From Nakamurella sp. PAMC28650 (lineage in GTDB: Bacteria > Actinomycetota > Actinomycetes > Mycobacteriales > Nakamurellaceae), in the NCBI RefSeq assembly GCF_014303395.1, contig NZ_CP060298.1:2294001-2358000 (forward strand): a stretch of DNA of 64,000 nucleotides. The letters are read 5' to 3'. Position numbers and translations under genes: made by a program. Under the pieces are notes generated by a model, which was not told the DNA's origin, did no database searches, and saw nothing but the letters and a program-made list of their open reading frames with translations. Below, piece by piece: positions 17,148 to 27,344 of the stretch; position 1 is the first letter of the stretch; the number at the start of each line of letters is the position of its first letter.

Positions 17148-18257
17148 ATGAGCAATCCATATGGACCGCCGGGCAGCGGCCAGCAGGGACCGGGCCAGCC
17201 GGCACCGGGTCAGCAGGGACCGGGTCAGTACGGCCCGTCGGGCGGGCCCTCGTGGGGTGCGCCCCAGAGCGGATCCCCCTACGGCGCACCCGCGCCGTCC
17301 CCCTACGGCCAGCCTCCGGCGCAGTCCGCGCAGGGTGGGCCGGGGCAGGGTGGGCTCGCGCAGAGTGGGCCCGGTCCGAGTGGGCCGGCGCAGGGCGGGC
17401 TCGCGCAGGGTGGGCCCGGGCAGTGGGGTGGCCCGCCGCCCCAGGCGAAGACCCCGCCTGATGTGGGCAGAATTCTTCCCCTGGTGGTGCTCGGCCTAGG
17501 GGTCCTCGCCTTCATCTGTGGCTTCCTGCAATTCTCCGGCTACAGCAGTCCCGGTAGCCCGTCGATCAGCATCACGGTGTTCGGAGGCGGGCCGGCCTAC
17601 CTGCCGATCCTGATGCTGCTGGCCGGGTTCCTGGCCTACGCGCCCTCGCTCCCCGGTGGACGCGAATACCTCCTCCCGACCGCCCTGCTGTCGCTGGCCG
17701 GGCTGCTCGGTGCCATCGGTGCGATCTCGACCAGCGGCGTGTTGAACAAGTTCGCATCGGCCGGCGGTGTCTCGGACAGCACATCCACCGGGATCGGCAT
17801 GATCCTTCTGCTCGTCGTCGCCGTCCTCCAGGCTGCGGCGGCCGGTTACGCCTGGTTCCTGAGCACCGGAGCATCCCGATCCGTCAGGACACCGTCTGCG
17901 GGGTCGTTCGGTCCCGCCGATCCCGGCTCGCCCAGCGCCCCGGCGCGTCCGGCCGCACCGCCGGCCCCGGCCGGGTTCGGTGGATACGGGACCGGCGGAT
18001 ACGGACCCTCCTCGGGCGGTGGCCCCGGCCAGACCCCGGACGCCCCGGCCTACAGCGGTTACGGCAGCGGTGCCTACCCACCTCCGGCCGGTCAGGGCTC
18101 TACCGGATACAGCCCGAATCCGTACCCGCCCTCCTCCCCGGATCCCCAGGTCCCCGGCGCGGCCGGACCGACCCCGGGGCAGACCGGTCCCGGCACGGGC
18201 CAGCACGGACGTGATGACGGTCCGCCACCGGACGTCACCCAGCAGGTGCGCTTCTGA
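17148..18257 (+). CDS. DUF5336-type membrane protein (Rv0954-like)
   Basis: A 369-aa protein with a long Gly/Pro/Gln-rich N-terminus (residues 1-105; imperfect AQGG/PGQ repeats), four membrane helices (about 108-245: ILPLVVLGLGVLAFICGF, YLPILMLLAGFLAYAPSL, LLPTALLSLAGLLGAIG, IGMILLLVVAVLQAAAAGY) and a Pro/Tyr/Gly-rich cytoplasmic tail. This is the layout of the mycobacterial 34-kDa antigen family (DUF5336), and Rv0954 holds the same place between sucCD and perM. The ATG at 17148 has GAGGTGGAG upstream. The role is unknown; the disordered tails suggest a divisome or cell-pole partner, which is inference. Confidence 0.85.
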   Translation: MSNPYGPPGSGQQGPGQPAPGQQGPGQYGPSGGPSWGAPQSGSPYGAPAPSPYGQPPAQSAQGGPGQGGLAQSGPGPSGPAQGGLAQGGPGQWGGPPPQAKTPPDVGRILPLVVLGLGVLAFICGFLQFSGYSSPGSPSISITVFGGGPAYLPILMLLAGFLAYAPSLPGGREYLLPTALLSLAGLLGAIGAISTSGVLNKFASAGGVSDSTSTGIGMILLLVVAVLQAAAAGYAWFLSTGASRSVRTPSAGSFGPADPGSPSAPARPAAPPAPAGFGGYGTGGYGPSSGGGPGQTPDAPAYSGYGSGAYPPPAGQGSTGYSPNPYPPSSPDPQVPGAAGPTPGQTGPGTGQHGRDDGPPPDVTQQVRF

Positions 18258-18485
18258 TCGCGGGGCGCCACGGACAGGTGGACCGGTAGCGGGGCGGGTG
18301 CGGTTTCGGGCGATCATTCGCGCGAACCTCACCCGCCCTTGGTCGTCCTCGCTCCGCAGGGTGACCACGGCGCCACCCGGATGCCGAACGGTGGAGACGG
18401 CGACCGTACGCAGAGTTGGACTATCCGTAGCCGAAACGGCGTGGCAGACCTGAAATGACGTCTCGAACGTGTGAGGGTTGGCGGC

Positions 18486-20174
18486 ATGTTCCTCACCGAC
18501 GTCGACGCGGATGAGGCCGGGAGCAGCCTGGACGAGGATCCCCGGTCTTCGACGGTGGCCGTGGTGGTTGCCACCGCGCTGAAGACAACACTGGCTGCGA
18601 TGGCCGGATTCGTCCTGACCAGCGGGCTCGGCCTGCTGATCTGGGCGGTGACGCCGAGTTCCGGAAGTGGCCCTCTGCCCCTGCTGCGCGCCGGGATCTC
18701 CGCGTTCGCGGCCGCCAACGGCATGACCCTGAAAATCGGACGTTCCGGGCTCACCCTGCCACCGCTCATGCTGACGCTGGTGGTCGTCGCTCTCCTGACG
18801 ACGGTGGTCGGACGAGGCCGGCTCGTCGCCCGTGGACGCGATCAGGAAGGTGCAGCTGTTGCGACGTCGGCCCTGTCGTGGGCGGTCGTGGTGACCGGAA
18901 TCGGCGCGGAATTCGGTGGCGGGACCGTCTCGGCGGCCCAGTGGTGGCGGCCGGCGATGATGGCTCTGATCGTGGTGGGGGTCGCAACCCTGATCCGCAG
19001 CGACGGTTGGCGGTCGTTCCTGCTGGACCGCGTGCCGATGTGGGTTCCGGTCGCGGTCAGATGCGGCGCGGCGGCGGTGGTCGCCCTGCTCGGTGGGGGA
19101 GCGGTCACCCTCGTCATCGGGCTGATCCGGACCTTCGGCCATTCCGTCACCGTCCAGACCCTGGCCGCGCCCGGTGCGGCCGGTGGCCTCGGCATGGCAC
19201 TGCTGGGCATCGCCTACCTGCCGAACGCCGTCGTCGCGGCGACCGGCTACTCCACCGGCGTCGGGTTCACCATCGGCAGCGGTACCTACACGCCGTTCGG
19301 GTCCTCGCCGGTCGAGTTGCCGGCCGTCTCCCTGCTGACCGCGGCCCCGGACGGGCATGCCTTCGCCAGGCCCACGCTGCTGCTCCTGGTCTTCCCGGTG
19401 CTGGCTGCGGCATTGATCGGACGGGGGGTGGTACGCCGACTGGACACCCGCCGGGACCGGCTGTTCGCGGCCGGCGGAGCGGCCCTGTTCGCTGCCGTTC
19501 TGTCAGCCGTCGTCGCCGAGGTCGCCGCCGGCGGCGTGACCGGCGGTGAGTGGTCGAACACCGGGGTGCCGCCGGTGCTGTTCGGATTGGTGGTCCTCGC
19601 GGGGTTCGGCGTCATCAGCGCGGCAGTGGTCGTGCTGGCCAAGGTGCCGGCGCGAGAGGTCGTCACCCTCGTCGACGCCGACATGGATGCAGCCGACGGG
19701 GCCGACGCATCGACCGATGTCGCCGTCGACGACGAGGCCGTCGATGACACTGCAGTGGACGAGGTCACAGTGGACGAGGTCACAGTGGACGAGGTCACAG
19801 TCAACGATGTCGCAGTGGATGACGCCGTAGACGAGGAGGCCGTCGTCCAGGCCGATACGGATGATGTTGTCGTGGACGAGACGGTCGACGAGGAGGATGT
19901 CGCCGGGGACAATGCCGACGACGAGGTCGATCCGACCCCGCCGGTTCAAGGGCCGTTGGAAGATCCTGGATCACTCGAGACCGAGGTTTTGTCCGACGAA
20001 GCGGTCGACGAGCGGGTGCCGACTGCAGTGGAGGCCGATCCGTTCGTGCCCTCGGGCATCCCGACGCCTCGGGAGGAAGACGTAGTGGCCGGCGAATTGG
20101 TCGATGCGGAAGATCCTGACGCCACACTGGCGGCGGGCCTGTCCCGTCGAGCCGCCCCCCGCCGCACCGGCTGA
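18486..20174 (+). CDS. PerM-like cell division membrane protein (DUF6350)
   Basis: A 562-aa polytopic protein resembling M. tuberculosis PerM (Rv0955), which supports division under stress through FtsB. About nine to ten hydrophobic segments lie between residues 20 and 395 (first LKTTLAAMAGFVLTSGLGLL, last FGLVVLAGFGVISAAVVVL). A long, strongly acidic C-terminal tail of about 160 residues is rich in Val-Asp-Glu repeats. The ATG at 18486 is chosen because GAGGG lies upstream; a GTG at 18471 is possible. The place between the DUF5336 gene and purN is the same as in mycobacteria. The tail is less conserved than the membrane part. Confidence 0.85.
   Translation: MFLTDVDADEAGSSLDEDPRSSTVAVVVATALKTTLAAMAGFVLTSGLGLLIWAVTPSSGSGPLPLLRAGISAFAAANGMTLKIGRSGLTLPPLMLTLVVVALLTTVVGRGRLVARGRDQEGAAVATSALSWAVVVTGIGAEFGGGTVSAAQWWRPAMMALIVVGVATLIRSDGWRSFLLDRVPMWVPVAVRCGAAAVVALLGGGAVTLVIGLIRTFGHSVTVQTLAAPGAAGGLGMALLGIAYLPNAVVAATGYSTGVGFTIGSGTYTPFGSSPVELPAVSLLTAAPDGHAFARPTLLLLVFPVLAAALIGRGVVRRLDTRRDRLFAAGGAALFAAVLSAVVAEVAAGGVTGGEWSNTGVPPVLFGLVVLAGFGVISAAVVVLAKVPAREVVTLVDADMDAADGADASTDVAVDDEAVDDTAVDEVTVDEVTVDEVTVNDVAVDDAVDEEAVVQADTDDVVVDETVDEEDVAGDNADDEVDPTPPVQGPLEDPGSLETEVLSDEAVDERVPTAVEADPFVPSGIPTPREEDVVAGELVDAEDPDATLAAGLSRRAAPRRTG
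19755..19799 (+). repeat. 3 x 15-bp perfect tandem repeat in PerM tail
   Basis: Three exact copies of GTGGACGAGGTCACA encode (Val-Asp-Glu-Val-Thr)x3. Similar but diverged VDD/VDE units surround it, so the whole acidic tail appears to have grown by in-frame duplication. Confidence 0.9.
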
Positions 20175-20243
20175 GCGGCCCGGAGCGCAAGGACCTGCCT
20201 GTCGATCCGTCCGCTGACAGTGCGTGCATGTTCCACTTGCACC

Positions 20244-20525
20244 ATGACACAACCTCCACCGGCGGCGCCTGGATTCCAACCCCCGACCCGCGCCGAGTGG
20301 CTCAGCCGCACCGGGATCGCCTTGATCATCATCGGTTTCCTCGGGCCCGTCATCGCGGCCTCGGTTGCCGCCAACTCCTCCAATACCGGTCCCGCGATCT
20401 TCGTGAGCATCGCGGGCATCATTGCCGGGCCCATCCTGCTGGGCGGCATCGTACTGTGCGGGATGGCCACCATGATGAGGCCGGAGCCGAGGAATCCCAC
20501 AGATCAGCGAGCGTCCCGGGCCTAG
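20244..20525 (+). CDS. Small two-helix membrane protein
   Basis: A 93-aa protein with a Pro-rich N-terminus (MTQPPPAAPGFQPPTRAEW) and two hydrophobic helices (GIALIIIGFLGPVIAASVAA and IFVSIAGIIAGPILLGGIVL), ending in a short polar tail. The start at 20244 follows the natural N-terminus; no strong Shine-Dalgarno is visible. It lies between perM and purN in the same direction. Eight bases after its stop begins a long palindrome. Function unknown. Confidence 0.65.
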   Translation: MTQPPPAAPGFQPPTRAEWLSRTGIALIIIGFLGPVIAASVAANSSNTGPAIFVSIAGIIAGPILLGGIVLCGMATMMRPEPRNPTDQRASRA

Positions 20526-20532
20526 CAAGGTC

Positions 20533-20592
20533 GAGCCGCAGCGTCCTGCGAAGTGAGCGCGATAGCGCTCACTTCGCAGGACGCTACGGCTC
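20533..20592. repeat. Near-perfect 60-bp palindrome in the purN leader
   Basis: Arms of 28 bases (20533-20560 and 20565-20592) match at 27 positions around a GATA loop; the inner 21 base pairs are perfect. It has no U-tract, so it is not a typical intrinsic terminator, although in RNA it would form a very stable hairpin 58 bases before the purN start. It may be a dispersed element or a processing/attenuation structure. Confidence 0.9.
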
Positions 20593-20650
20593 CGGCGGGC
20601 GTGCTCTACCCTTGGCGTGGCCGACCCGCCGACGACGTGAAAGATTTCAG

Positions 20651-21306
20651 GTGCAATCCGAGACCGCCCCAGTGCCACAGCCTCAACGATTCGAGCCGAA
20701 TCCGGACGGGCTCCGGGTGGTGGTACTCATCTCGGGCGGCGGCTCCAACCTGGCCGCCCTGTTGGCCAAGGAGCAACCCGAGCAGTTCGGCGTGCAGATC
20801 GTCGCGGTCGGTGCCGATCGGCACAGCGCCGGCGGGCTGCAACATGCGCGTGACGCCGGTGTGCCGGTGTTCGTCGAACGCATCAGCGATCATCCGGACC
20901 GCGCGGCCTGGGATCGCGCGCTGACCGAGACCACGGCCGCATTCCGACCCGATCTCGTGGTCTCGGCCGGATTCCTCAAACTCGTGGGCCCGCTTTTCCT
21001 GGCGCGTTTCCCCGGTCGCTACATCAATACCCACAACGCGCTGCTCCCTGCCTTCCCGGGGATGCACGGGCCCGCCGACGCACTTGCCTACGGCGTCAAG
21101 ATCGCCGGTGCCACGCTGTTCGTCGTCGACGCCGGTGTCGATACCGGGCCGATCCTTGCGCAGACGTCGGTCCCGGTGCTGGACGAGGACACCGAGGAAA
21201 CGCTCACCGAACGCATCAAGGTGGCGGAGCGGACACAGCTCGTCGAACAGGTATCTCTGATGGCCCGACACGGCTGGACCATCAACGGCAGAAGGGTCGT
21301 CACCAA

Positions 21307-21310
<4 letters not shown>
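20651..21310 (+). CDS. purN: Phosphoribosylglycinamide formyltransferase
   Basis: Transfers a formyl group from 10-formyl-THF to GAR in purine synthesis. 219 aa from GTG 20651 (GTG 20672 is an alternative; neither has a strong Shine-Dalgarno). It has the phosphate loop [15 protein letters not shown] (near residue 22), the catalytic Asn-x-His in [17 protein letters not shown] and the catalytic Asp in [11 protein letters not shown]. The usual GxTVH motif reads GATLF here, so a His that is common but not strictly catalytic is replaced. It overlaps purH by four bases (GTGA) and shares its operon. Confidence 0.95.
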
Positions 21311-22904
<1,594 letters not shown>

Positions 22905-22905
<1 letters not shown>

Positions 22906-23525
22906 TGACTTTCATGCTGGACGAGAACAACTACGTCGGTGAGGATTTCGTCGAGGTCGACCTGTCGGACCAGGAAATCACCGGAGTGGATTTCACGGAG
23001 TGCGATTTCTCCGGCGCAGTGCTGGCCGGCTGCCTGACGTCCAGGACGACGTTCACCCGCTGCACATTCGTCGGGGCCGAGTTGTACTCGACGAAGCACT
23101 CGGCCAGTTCTTTCGTGGGATGCGAGTTCGAGCGCACCTCGTGGGCCGATGCGGTGCTGACCGGGTGCCGTCTGCTGGGCAGCACCTTCACCTCGTGCCG
23201 CCTGACCGGTATCCGTTTCACCGAATGCGACCTGACTCTCGCGTCCTTCGCCGGCGAGAAACTCGCTGGAGCCGACCTTTCGGGTCTACGGATGCGCGAG
23301 ATCAACTTGACCGGCAGTGATCTGCACGGTTGCGATCTACGCGGGGCAGATCTGGCCGGCGCACGGACGACCAGGGCGAACCTGAGCGGCGCCGATCTGC
23401 GCGGGGCCGTGATCGACGCGGCGACCTGGGTCGGGGCGACGCTGACCGGGGCCACCATCGATGTCGATCAGGCTGTTCTGTACGCCGCGTCGCACGGCCT
23501 GACTCTGGCCGGCGCGGACCGCTAG
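22905..23525 (+). CDS. Pentapeptide repeat protein
   Basis: A 206-aa right-handed beta-helix protein with A(D/N)LxG-type pentapeptides throughout: [21 protein letters not shown], then [22 protein letters not shown] and [12 protein letters not shown]. Length and continuous repeats with a few irregular turns resemble the Qnr/MfpA group, which mimics DNA and protects gyrase. That function is an inference; many pentapeptide proteins do something else. It is translationally coupled to purH (1-base overlap), an unusual partner. Confidence 0.88.
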
Positions 23526-23578
23526 CCGGTCACCCGAGGGGTGCCGGGTGCCGCCCGGGCCGTGGCAGGATGAGGTAC

Positions 23579-24430
23579 GTGACTGCGACGATCCTGGACG
23601 GTAGAGCCACCCTGACCGCGGTGAAGACCGAGCTCCGGGCCCGGGTGGCCGCATTGGCCGCCCGCGGTGTCGTCCCCGGGCTCGGCACCGTGCTGGTCGG
23701 CGACGACCCGGCGAGCCACTGGTACGTGGGCGCCAAGCACAAGGACTGCGCCGAGATCGGCATCAACAGCATCGCCAGGGAGTTGCCCTCCGGCAGTTCG
23801 CTGACCGACGTGCTGGCCGTCGTCGACGAGCTCAACGCCGATCCGACCTGCACCGCCTTCCTGGTGCAGCAGCCGACCGGTCTCGACGAGTTCGCCATCC
23901 TCTCGCGGGTGGATCCCACCAAGGACGTCGATGGGCTGCACCCCTACAACCTCGGTTCCCTGGTGCTGGGGCAACCCGGCCCGTTGCCCTGCACGCCGAT
24001 GGGCGTCATCGAGTTGCTCCGCCGGTATGACGTTCCGATCGCCGGCGCCCACGCGGTGATCGTCGGCCGCGGTCTCACGGTCGGCCGGCCCCTGGGGCTG
24101 CTGCTGACCAGGCGCAGCGAGAACGCCACCGTCACCCTGTGCCACACCGGCACCCGTGATCTGGCCGGCCTCGTCCGTCAGGCGGACATCGTCATCGCCG
24201 CGGCCGGCGTGCCCGGTCTGATCACCGCCGACATGGTCAAGCCCGGCGCCGCCGTGCTCGATGTCGGCGTCAGCCGCGTCGACGGCAGGATCGCCGGGGA
24301 CGTCGCCGCCGAGGTGGCGTCGGTCGCCGGTTTCATCGCCCCCAATCCGGGCGGGGTCGGCCCCATGACGCGGGCCATGCTGTTGGTCAACGTGGTCACG
24401 GCGGCCGAGCGTCTGGCCGGCGACGAGTGA
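23579..24430 (+). CDS. folD: Methylene-THF dehydrogenase/cyclohydrolase
   Basis: Interconverts 5,10-methylene-THF and 10-formyl-THF, supplying the formyl donor that PurN and PurH use. 283 aa from GTG 23579, with AGGATGAGG just upstream; ATG 23570 would overlap that site. It has [15 protein letters not shown] (the conserved YVxxKxK catalytic Lys region), [37 protein letters not shown], the NADP motif [17 protein letters not shown] and the closing [15 protein letters not shown]. It lies in the purine gene group and is followed by DUF3017, as is typical in actinobacteria. Confidence 0.97.
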   Translation: MTATILDGRATLTAVKTELRARVAALAARGVVPGLGTVLVGDDPASHWYVGAKHKDCAEIGINSIARELPSGSSLTDVLAVVDELNADPTCTAFLVQQPTGLDEFAILSRVDPTKDVDGLHPYNLGSLVLGQPGPLPCTPMGVIELLRRYDVPIAGAHAVIVGRGLTVGRPLGLLLTRRSENATVTLCHTGTRDLAGLVRQADIVIAAAGVPGLITADMVKPGAAVLDVGVSRVDGRIAGDVAAEVASVAGFIAPNPGGVGPMTRAMLLVNVVTAAERLAGDE

Positions 24431-24457
24431 AGAGCCGGGCCACTGCGGGGCGCGGGA

Positions 24458-24721
24458 GTGGTTGATATCCGGCTGATCAGAGCCGCACCGGTGGTGGTCG
24501 TCGTCCTGATCGGCGCCATCGGTCTGCTGTACATCGCCTCCGGCCATTGGCGCAGGGGCGCGGCCATCCTCGCGGCCGCGGCCGGAGTGGGCGCCCTCTC
24601 GCGACTACTGCTGCCGGAGCGGTGGATCGGGCCGTTGGCGGTGCGCGGCCGGACCTTCGACGTCGTCTTCCTGGGTGCGCTCGCGCTGCTCCTCACGCTC
24701 GCCACGACCGTCGGCTACTGA
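24458..24721 (+). CDS. DUF3017 membrane protein
   Basis: An 87-aa membrane protein with three hydrophobic segments (APVVVVVLIGAIGLLYIASG, GAAILAAAAGVGALSRLLL, TFDVVFLGALALLLTLATTV) and the LPERWIGPLAVRGRTFD loop typical of DUF3017. These genes commonly follow folD in actinobacteria. GTG start at 24458. Function unknown. Confidence 0.82.
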   Translation: MVDIRLIRAAPVVVVVLIGAIGLLYIASGHWRRGAAILAAAAGVGALSRLLLPERWIGPLAVRGRTFDVVFLGALALLLTLATTVGY

Positions 24722-24748
24722 GGCGGATCCGCGCACAGCGAAACAGGT

Positions 24749-25352
24749 TCAGAACAACGGGAGCGCCGACGTCAGCGCGGCCGGAAGATCGGCGGGCGGG
24801 AGATCGCCGGCGGGTAGATCGCGTCCGGCGGCCAGGGCGATGAAGCGGGCCACCGCCATGGTGGAGGCGGCCGCGAGGGCCTCGACCGGCTGAGCAGCTT
24901 TCTCCGTCAGTAGCTCGCGCATCACCAGTGCGACGCGGCGAGAGGCGGTGGGCAGCACGGTCGGCGGATGGTGCGCGGGAAGGGAAGCGGCAAGGTCGCC
25001 GGCGTGGACCACGAGTTCGATCAATCGCGTGTCCAGGAAATCCGACAACAGCATCGGTCCCCGCTGGGTACTCACCACCCGGTCGAAAGCCCCCAGCCGG
25101 CCCAGGTGCTCCTGGGCCTCGGCGTTGGCCTCGTCGAGTCGTGCCAACAGCTCCGGCCCGGCGGAAGCACTGATCTGTCTGGCGATCTCGGAGATCTGGC
25201 CGGCCGTAGCGGCATATCCCGACAGGTAGGCCGAGATGGTCGACGGTCCAGCCCGGAAGCACGCTGTCGACCGACAGGTCCTCCGGGGTGAGGCCGTCGA
25301 GCCAGACGCGCAACGCCTGGAACTGGGTCGCGTAGACCATGTCCGACAACAT
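24749..25352 (-). pseudogene. DinB/MDMPI-fold protein with a frameshift
   Basis: Two reading frames together make one maleylpyruvate-isomerase-N-terminal (mycothiol-dependent, DinB-like) protein. The first 35-40 residues (LSDMVYATQFQALRVWLDG, VLPGWTVDHL) are in one frame. The rest (AYLSGYAATAGQISEIARQI to PAALTSALPLF, with FLDTRLIELVVHAGDLA) is in the next. Deleting one base near 25229-25232 (GGCC on the plus strand) restores HLAYLSGYAA. ATG 25352 follows AGGTGG. It is either a true pseudogene or a sequencing error. The downstream part has normal codon use, so the event would be recent. Confidence 0.8.
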
Positions 25353-25489
25353 CGCAGCCACCTGCCCTCTCGCTCGTCGGCCCGCGGCGTCGCCCTGCCG
25401 CAGGCGAACGGGACCGACGTCCTCATCATGGTCGAGAACCTTCGGCCGTTGTGGGAGGACCTACCGGACGGCGTGCGACGCGCCGTTGC

Positions 25490-26464
25490 CTAGCGACCGT
25501 GCGGGAGCCGGCCGGTGGGAATGACGCCGAGTCGGCCGGACTGGTAGTCCTCGAACGCTTGGATCAGCTCGTCGCGGGTGTTCATCACGAACGGCCCGTA
25601 CATGGCCACCGGTTCCCTGATCGGGCGTCCGCCGAGGATCAGCAGTTCGACGCCCCCGCTGTGCCGGACGTCCTGGCGGTCGTACGCGGTCACCGTCAGG
25701 CTGTCGCCGTGTCCGAGTACGGCCAGTTGGCCGTCCCGAAGTGGCCTGCGATCCGGCCCGACTCCGGCCCGCCCGCCGAGGTTGTAGACCAGGGCGTTGT
25801 AGTCGGGCCGCCAGGGCAGGGTGATGCGGGCACCGGGCTGCACAGTGGCATGGATCAGCGTGATCGGCGTGTGGGTCGATCCCGGTCCGGTATGCCCGTC
25901 CATCTCGCCCGCGATCAGCCGTAGCAGGGCGCTGCCGTCCGCGGTGGTCAGCAGGGCGACCCTGGACGACGAGATGTCCTGGTAGGAGGGCGCAGCGAAT
26001 TTCGAATCGGCGGGCAGGTTCACCCACAGCTGGAATCCGTGGAAGAGACCTCCGGAGGCCACCAACGCCTCCGGAGGGGTCTCGATGTGCAGGATGCCGG
26101 CACCGGCCGTCATCCACTGGGTGTCGCCTCCCCCGATCAAGCCGCCTCCGCCGTTCGAGTCAGAATGCTCCATCTGGCCGTCGATCATGTAGGTGACGGT
26201 CTCGAAGCCGCGATGCGGGTGCCAGGGCGTTCCCTTGGGCTCGCCGGGGGCGTATTCCACTTCGCCCATCTGGTCCATGTGCAGGAAGGGGTCGAGCTGG
26301 GCGATATCAACGCCCGCAAAAGCGCGTCGCACCGGGAAGCCCTCTCCCTCATAGCCTTTCGGCGCGGTGGTCACCGAGAGGACGGGCCTCGGGGTGGTCG
26401 TGGACGGGTCCGGCTGCGATACCCGGGGCAGGGTCAGCAGATCGGTGACGGTGCTCGCGGGCAT
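25490..26464 (-). CDS. Pirin-family protein
   Basis: A 324-aa bicupin of the pirin family. The ATG at 26464 has GGAGG at the right distance; an upstream frame to 26521 is discarded. The metal site of the N-terminal cupin is in TPWHPHRGFETVTYMIDGQMEH (HxH...H...E-like ligands), followed by DTQWMTAGAGILHIE. The C-terminal cupin is from about residue 190 (GARITLPWRPDYNALVYNLGG). Roles range from quercetinase-like activity to redox sensing, so none is assigned. The MarR gene 66 bases upstream is probably its regulator. Confidence 0.93.
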   Translation of the reverse strand: MPASTVTDLLTLPRVSQPDPSTTTPRPVLSVTTAPKGYEGEGFPVRRAFAGVDIAQLDPFLHMDQMGEVEYAPGEPKGTPWHPHRGFETVTYMIDGQMEHSDSNGGGGLIGGGDTQWMTAGAGILHIETPPEALVASGGLFHGFQLWVNLPADSKFAAPSYQDISSSRVALLTTADGSALLRLIAGEMDGHTGPGSTHTPITLIHATVQPGARITLPWRPDYNALVYNLGGRAGVGPDRRPLRDGQLAVLGHGDSLTVTAYDRQDVRHSGGVELLILGGRPIREPVAMYGPFVMNTRDELIQAFEDYQSGRLGVIPTGRLPHGR

Positions 26465-26530
26465 CAGATCCTCCAGTGGTCGGCTCGACCAATGGTAGAC
26501 CGATTTTCCATGCGCGTGCATGGGCTTGGT

Positions 26531-26986
26531 TCAAAGAGGCTGGTCGGGATCGCGCAGCCTGCGAAAGACTGCGGCCAGGACGCTGGCTTCCTGGTCGGTG
26601 AGCCGCTGCGCGAACTCCCGGTCGACGCCGGCCATGTGCACCTTGGCAGCGGACCGGAGAGCGGCGCGCCCGGCCCGGGAGAGCTTGACGATGACGCCGC
26701 GTCCGTCCTGGGGGTCGGGTCTGCGTTCGACCAGACCGGCCACCTCCAGGCGCTCGACCTTGCGGGACAGGCCGGGCTGGGAGATCAGCAGGCGATCCAA
26801 CAGGTCTCGGTGCCGCAGGGCCCCGCCGGCCTCGGACAGCTGGACCAGCACGTCGTAGGTGCCCAGCGGAATCTGGCCCGCCGCGTCGAGGTCGTCCGCG
26901 AGCTTCTTGAGGATCTGTGCGTGCGCGTGCAGGAAACCCACCCAGGCGTCCATCCGATCCGCCTCGATCCTCAACGGACCGCTCAT
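26531..26986 (-). CDS. MarR-family transcriptional regulator
   Basis: A 151-aa winged-helix repressor. ATG 26986 has AGGAGG upstream; GTG 26992 is the alternative. Helix-turn-helix and wing lie in about residues 50-105: LRHRDLLDRLLISQPGLSRKV, then VERRPDPQDGRGVIVKLSRAG with the DxR wing motif. Terminal helices (WVGFLHAHAQILKKL, LAAVFRRLRD) form the dimer interface. It probably controls itself and the pirin gene downstream. No cysteine is placed for redox sensing, so a small ligand is more likely. Confidence 0.92.
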   Translation of the reverse strand: MSGPLRIEADRMDAWVGFLHAHAQILKKLADDLDAAGQIPLGTYDVLVQLSEAGGALRHRDLLDRLLISQPGLSRKVERLEVAGLVERRPDPQDGRGVIVKLSRAGRAALRSAAKVHMAGVDREFAQRLTDQEASVLAAVFRRLRDPDQPL

Positions 26987-27093
26987 CAGCACCTCCTCAC
27001 CCTGACCACCCGTGCACCCTTGGAGACCATTCCTACCACCGGGGACGGGCAGATGGGTGGTGGGCGCTCGTGGTCGGCGAGCCGGGATCCGCC

Positions 27094-27140
27094 GTCCAGC
27101 GGATCAGGGGTGTGCGCCGCGATCGCCTGATCCGCTGGAC
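27094..27140. repeat. 15-bp perfect inverted repeat upstream of icd and marR
   Basis: GTCCAGCGGATCAGG (27094-27108) and CCTGATCCGCTGGAC (27126-27140) are exact complements 17 bases apart. The spacing is wide for a dimer operator but fits a hairpin or a looped site. There is no T-run. Confidence 0.85.
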
Positions 27141-27230
27141 CTGCCTGCAGGCCGGCCCACCGGTCGGCGGTACCGTCTTGCGGCAGGTGCGAACCGGCGT
27201 GACGGGTTCTAGCAGTACGCTCATACTGGA

Positions 27231-27236
27231 TAGAAT
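27231..27236 (+). promoter_or_regulatory. Candidate -10 box of icd
   Basis: TAGAAT (five of six to consensus) in an AT-richer patch 109 bases before the icd ATG. The -35 side (around 27206-27214, TCTAGCAG) is weak. Confidence 0.35.
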
Positions 27237-27344
27237 CGACGCGCGACGCGAACAGTCGGCGTCGGGGTGCGAACAGGGCACCCGACGAGCACGACGGGCC
27301 GGCGGCGAACGTCCGGTGGTCCTATCAGGAGAGGCGTTTATTCA

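Larger units (their letters stand above)
26987..27344. other. Intergenic region between marR and icd
   Basis: 358 bases without a convincing gene, upstream of two divergent genes. It holds a 15-bp perfect inverted repeat at 27094-27140 and an AT-richer stretch near 27225-27240 with a possible -10 box. The icd Shine-Dalgarno (AGGAGAGG) ends about ten bases before its ATG. Confidence 0.5.

Noticed and set aside
17326-17421. CRISPR-like series of short repeats
   Set aside because: The repeated GCGCAGGGTGGGC units are in frame and encode a Gly/Gln-rich tail. There are no constant-length unique spacers.
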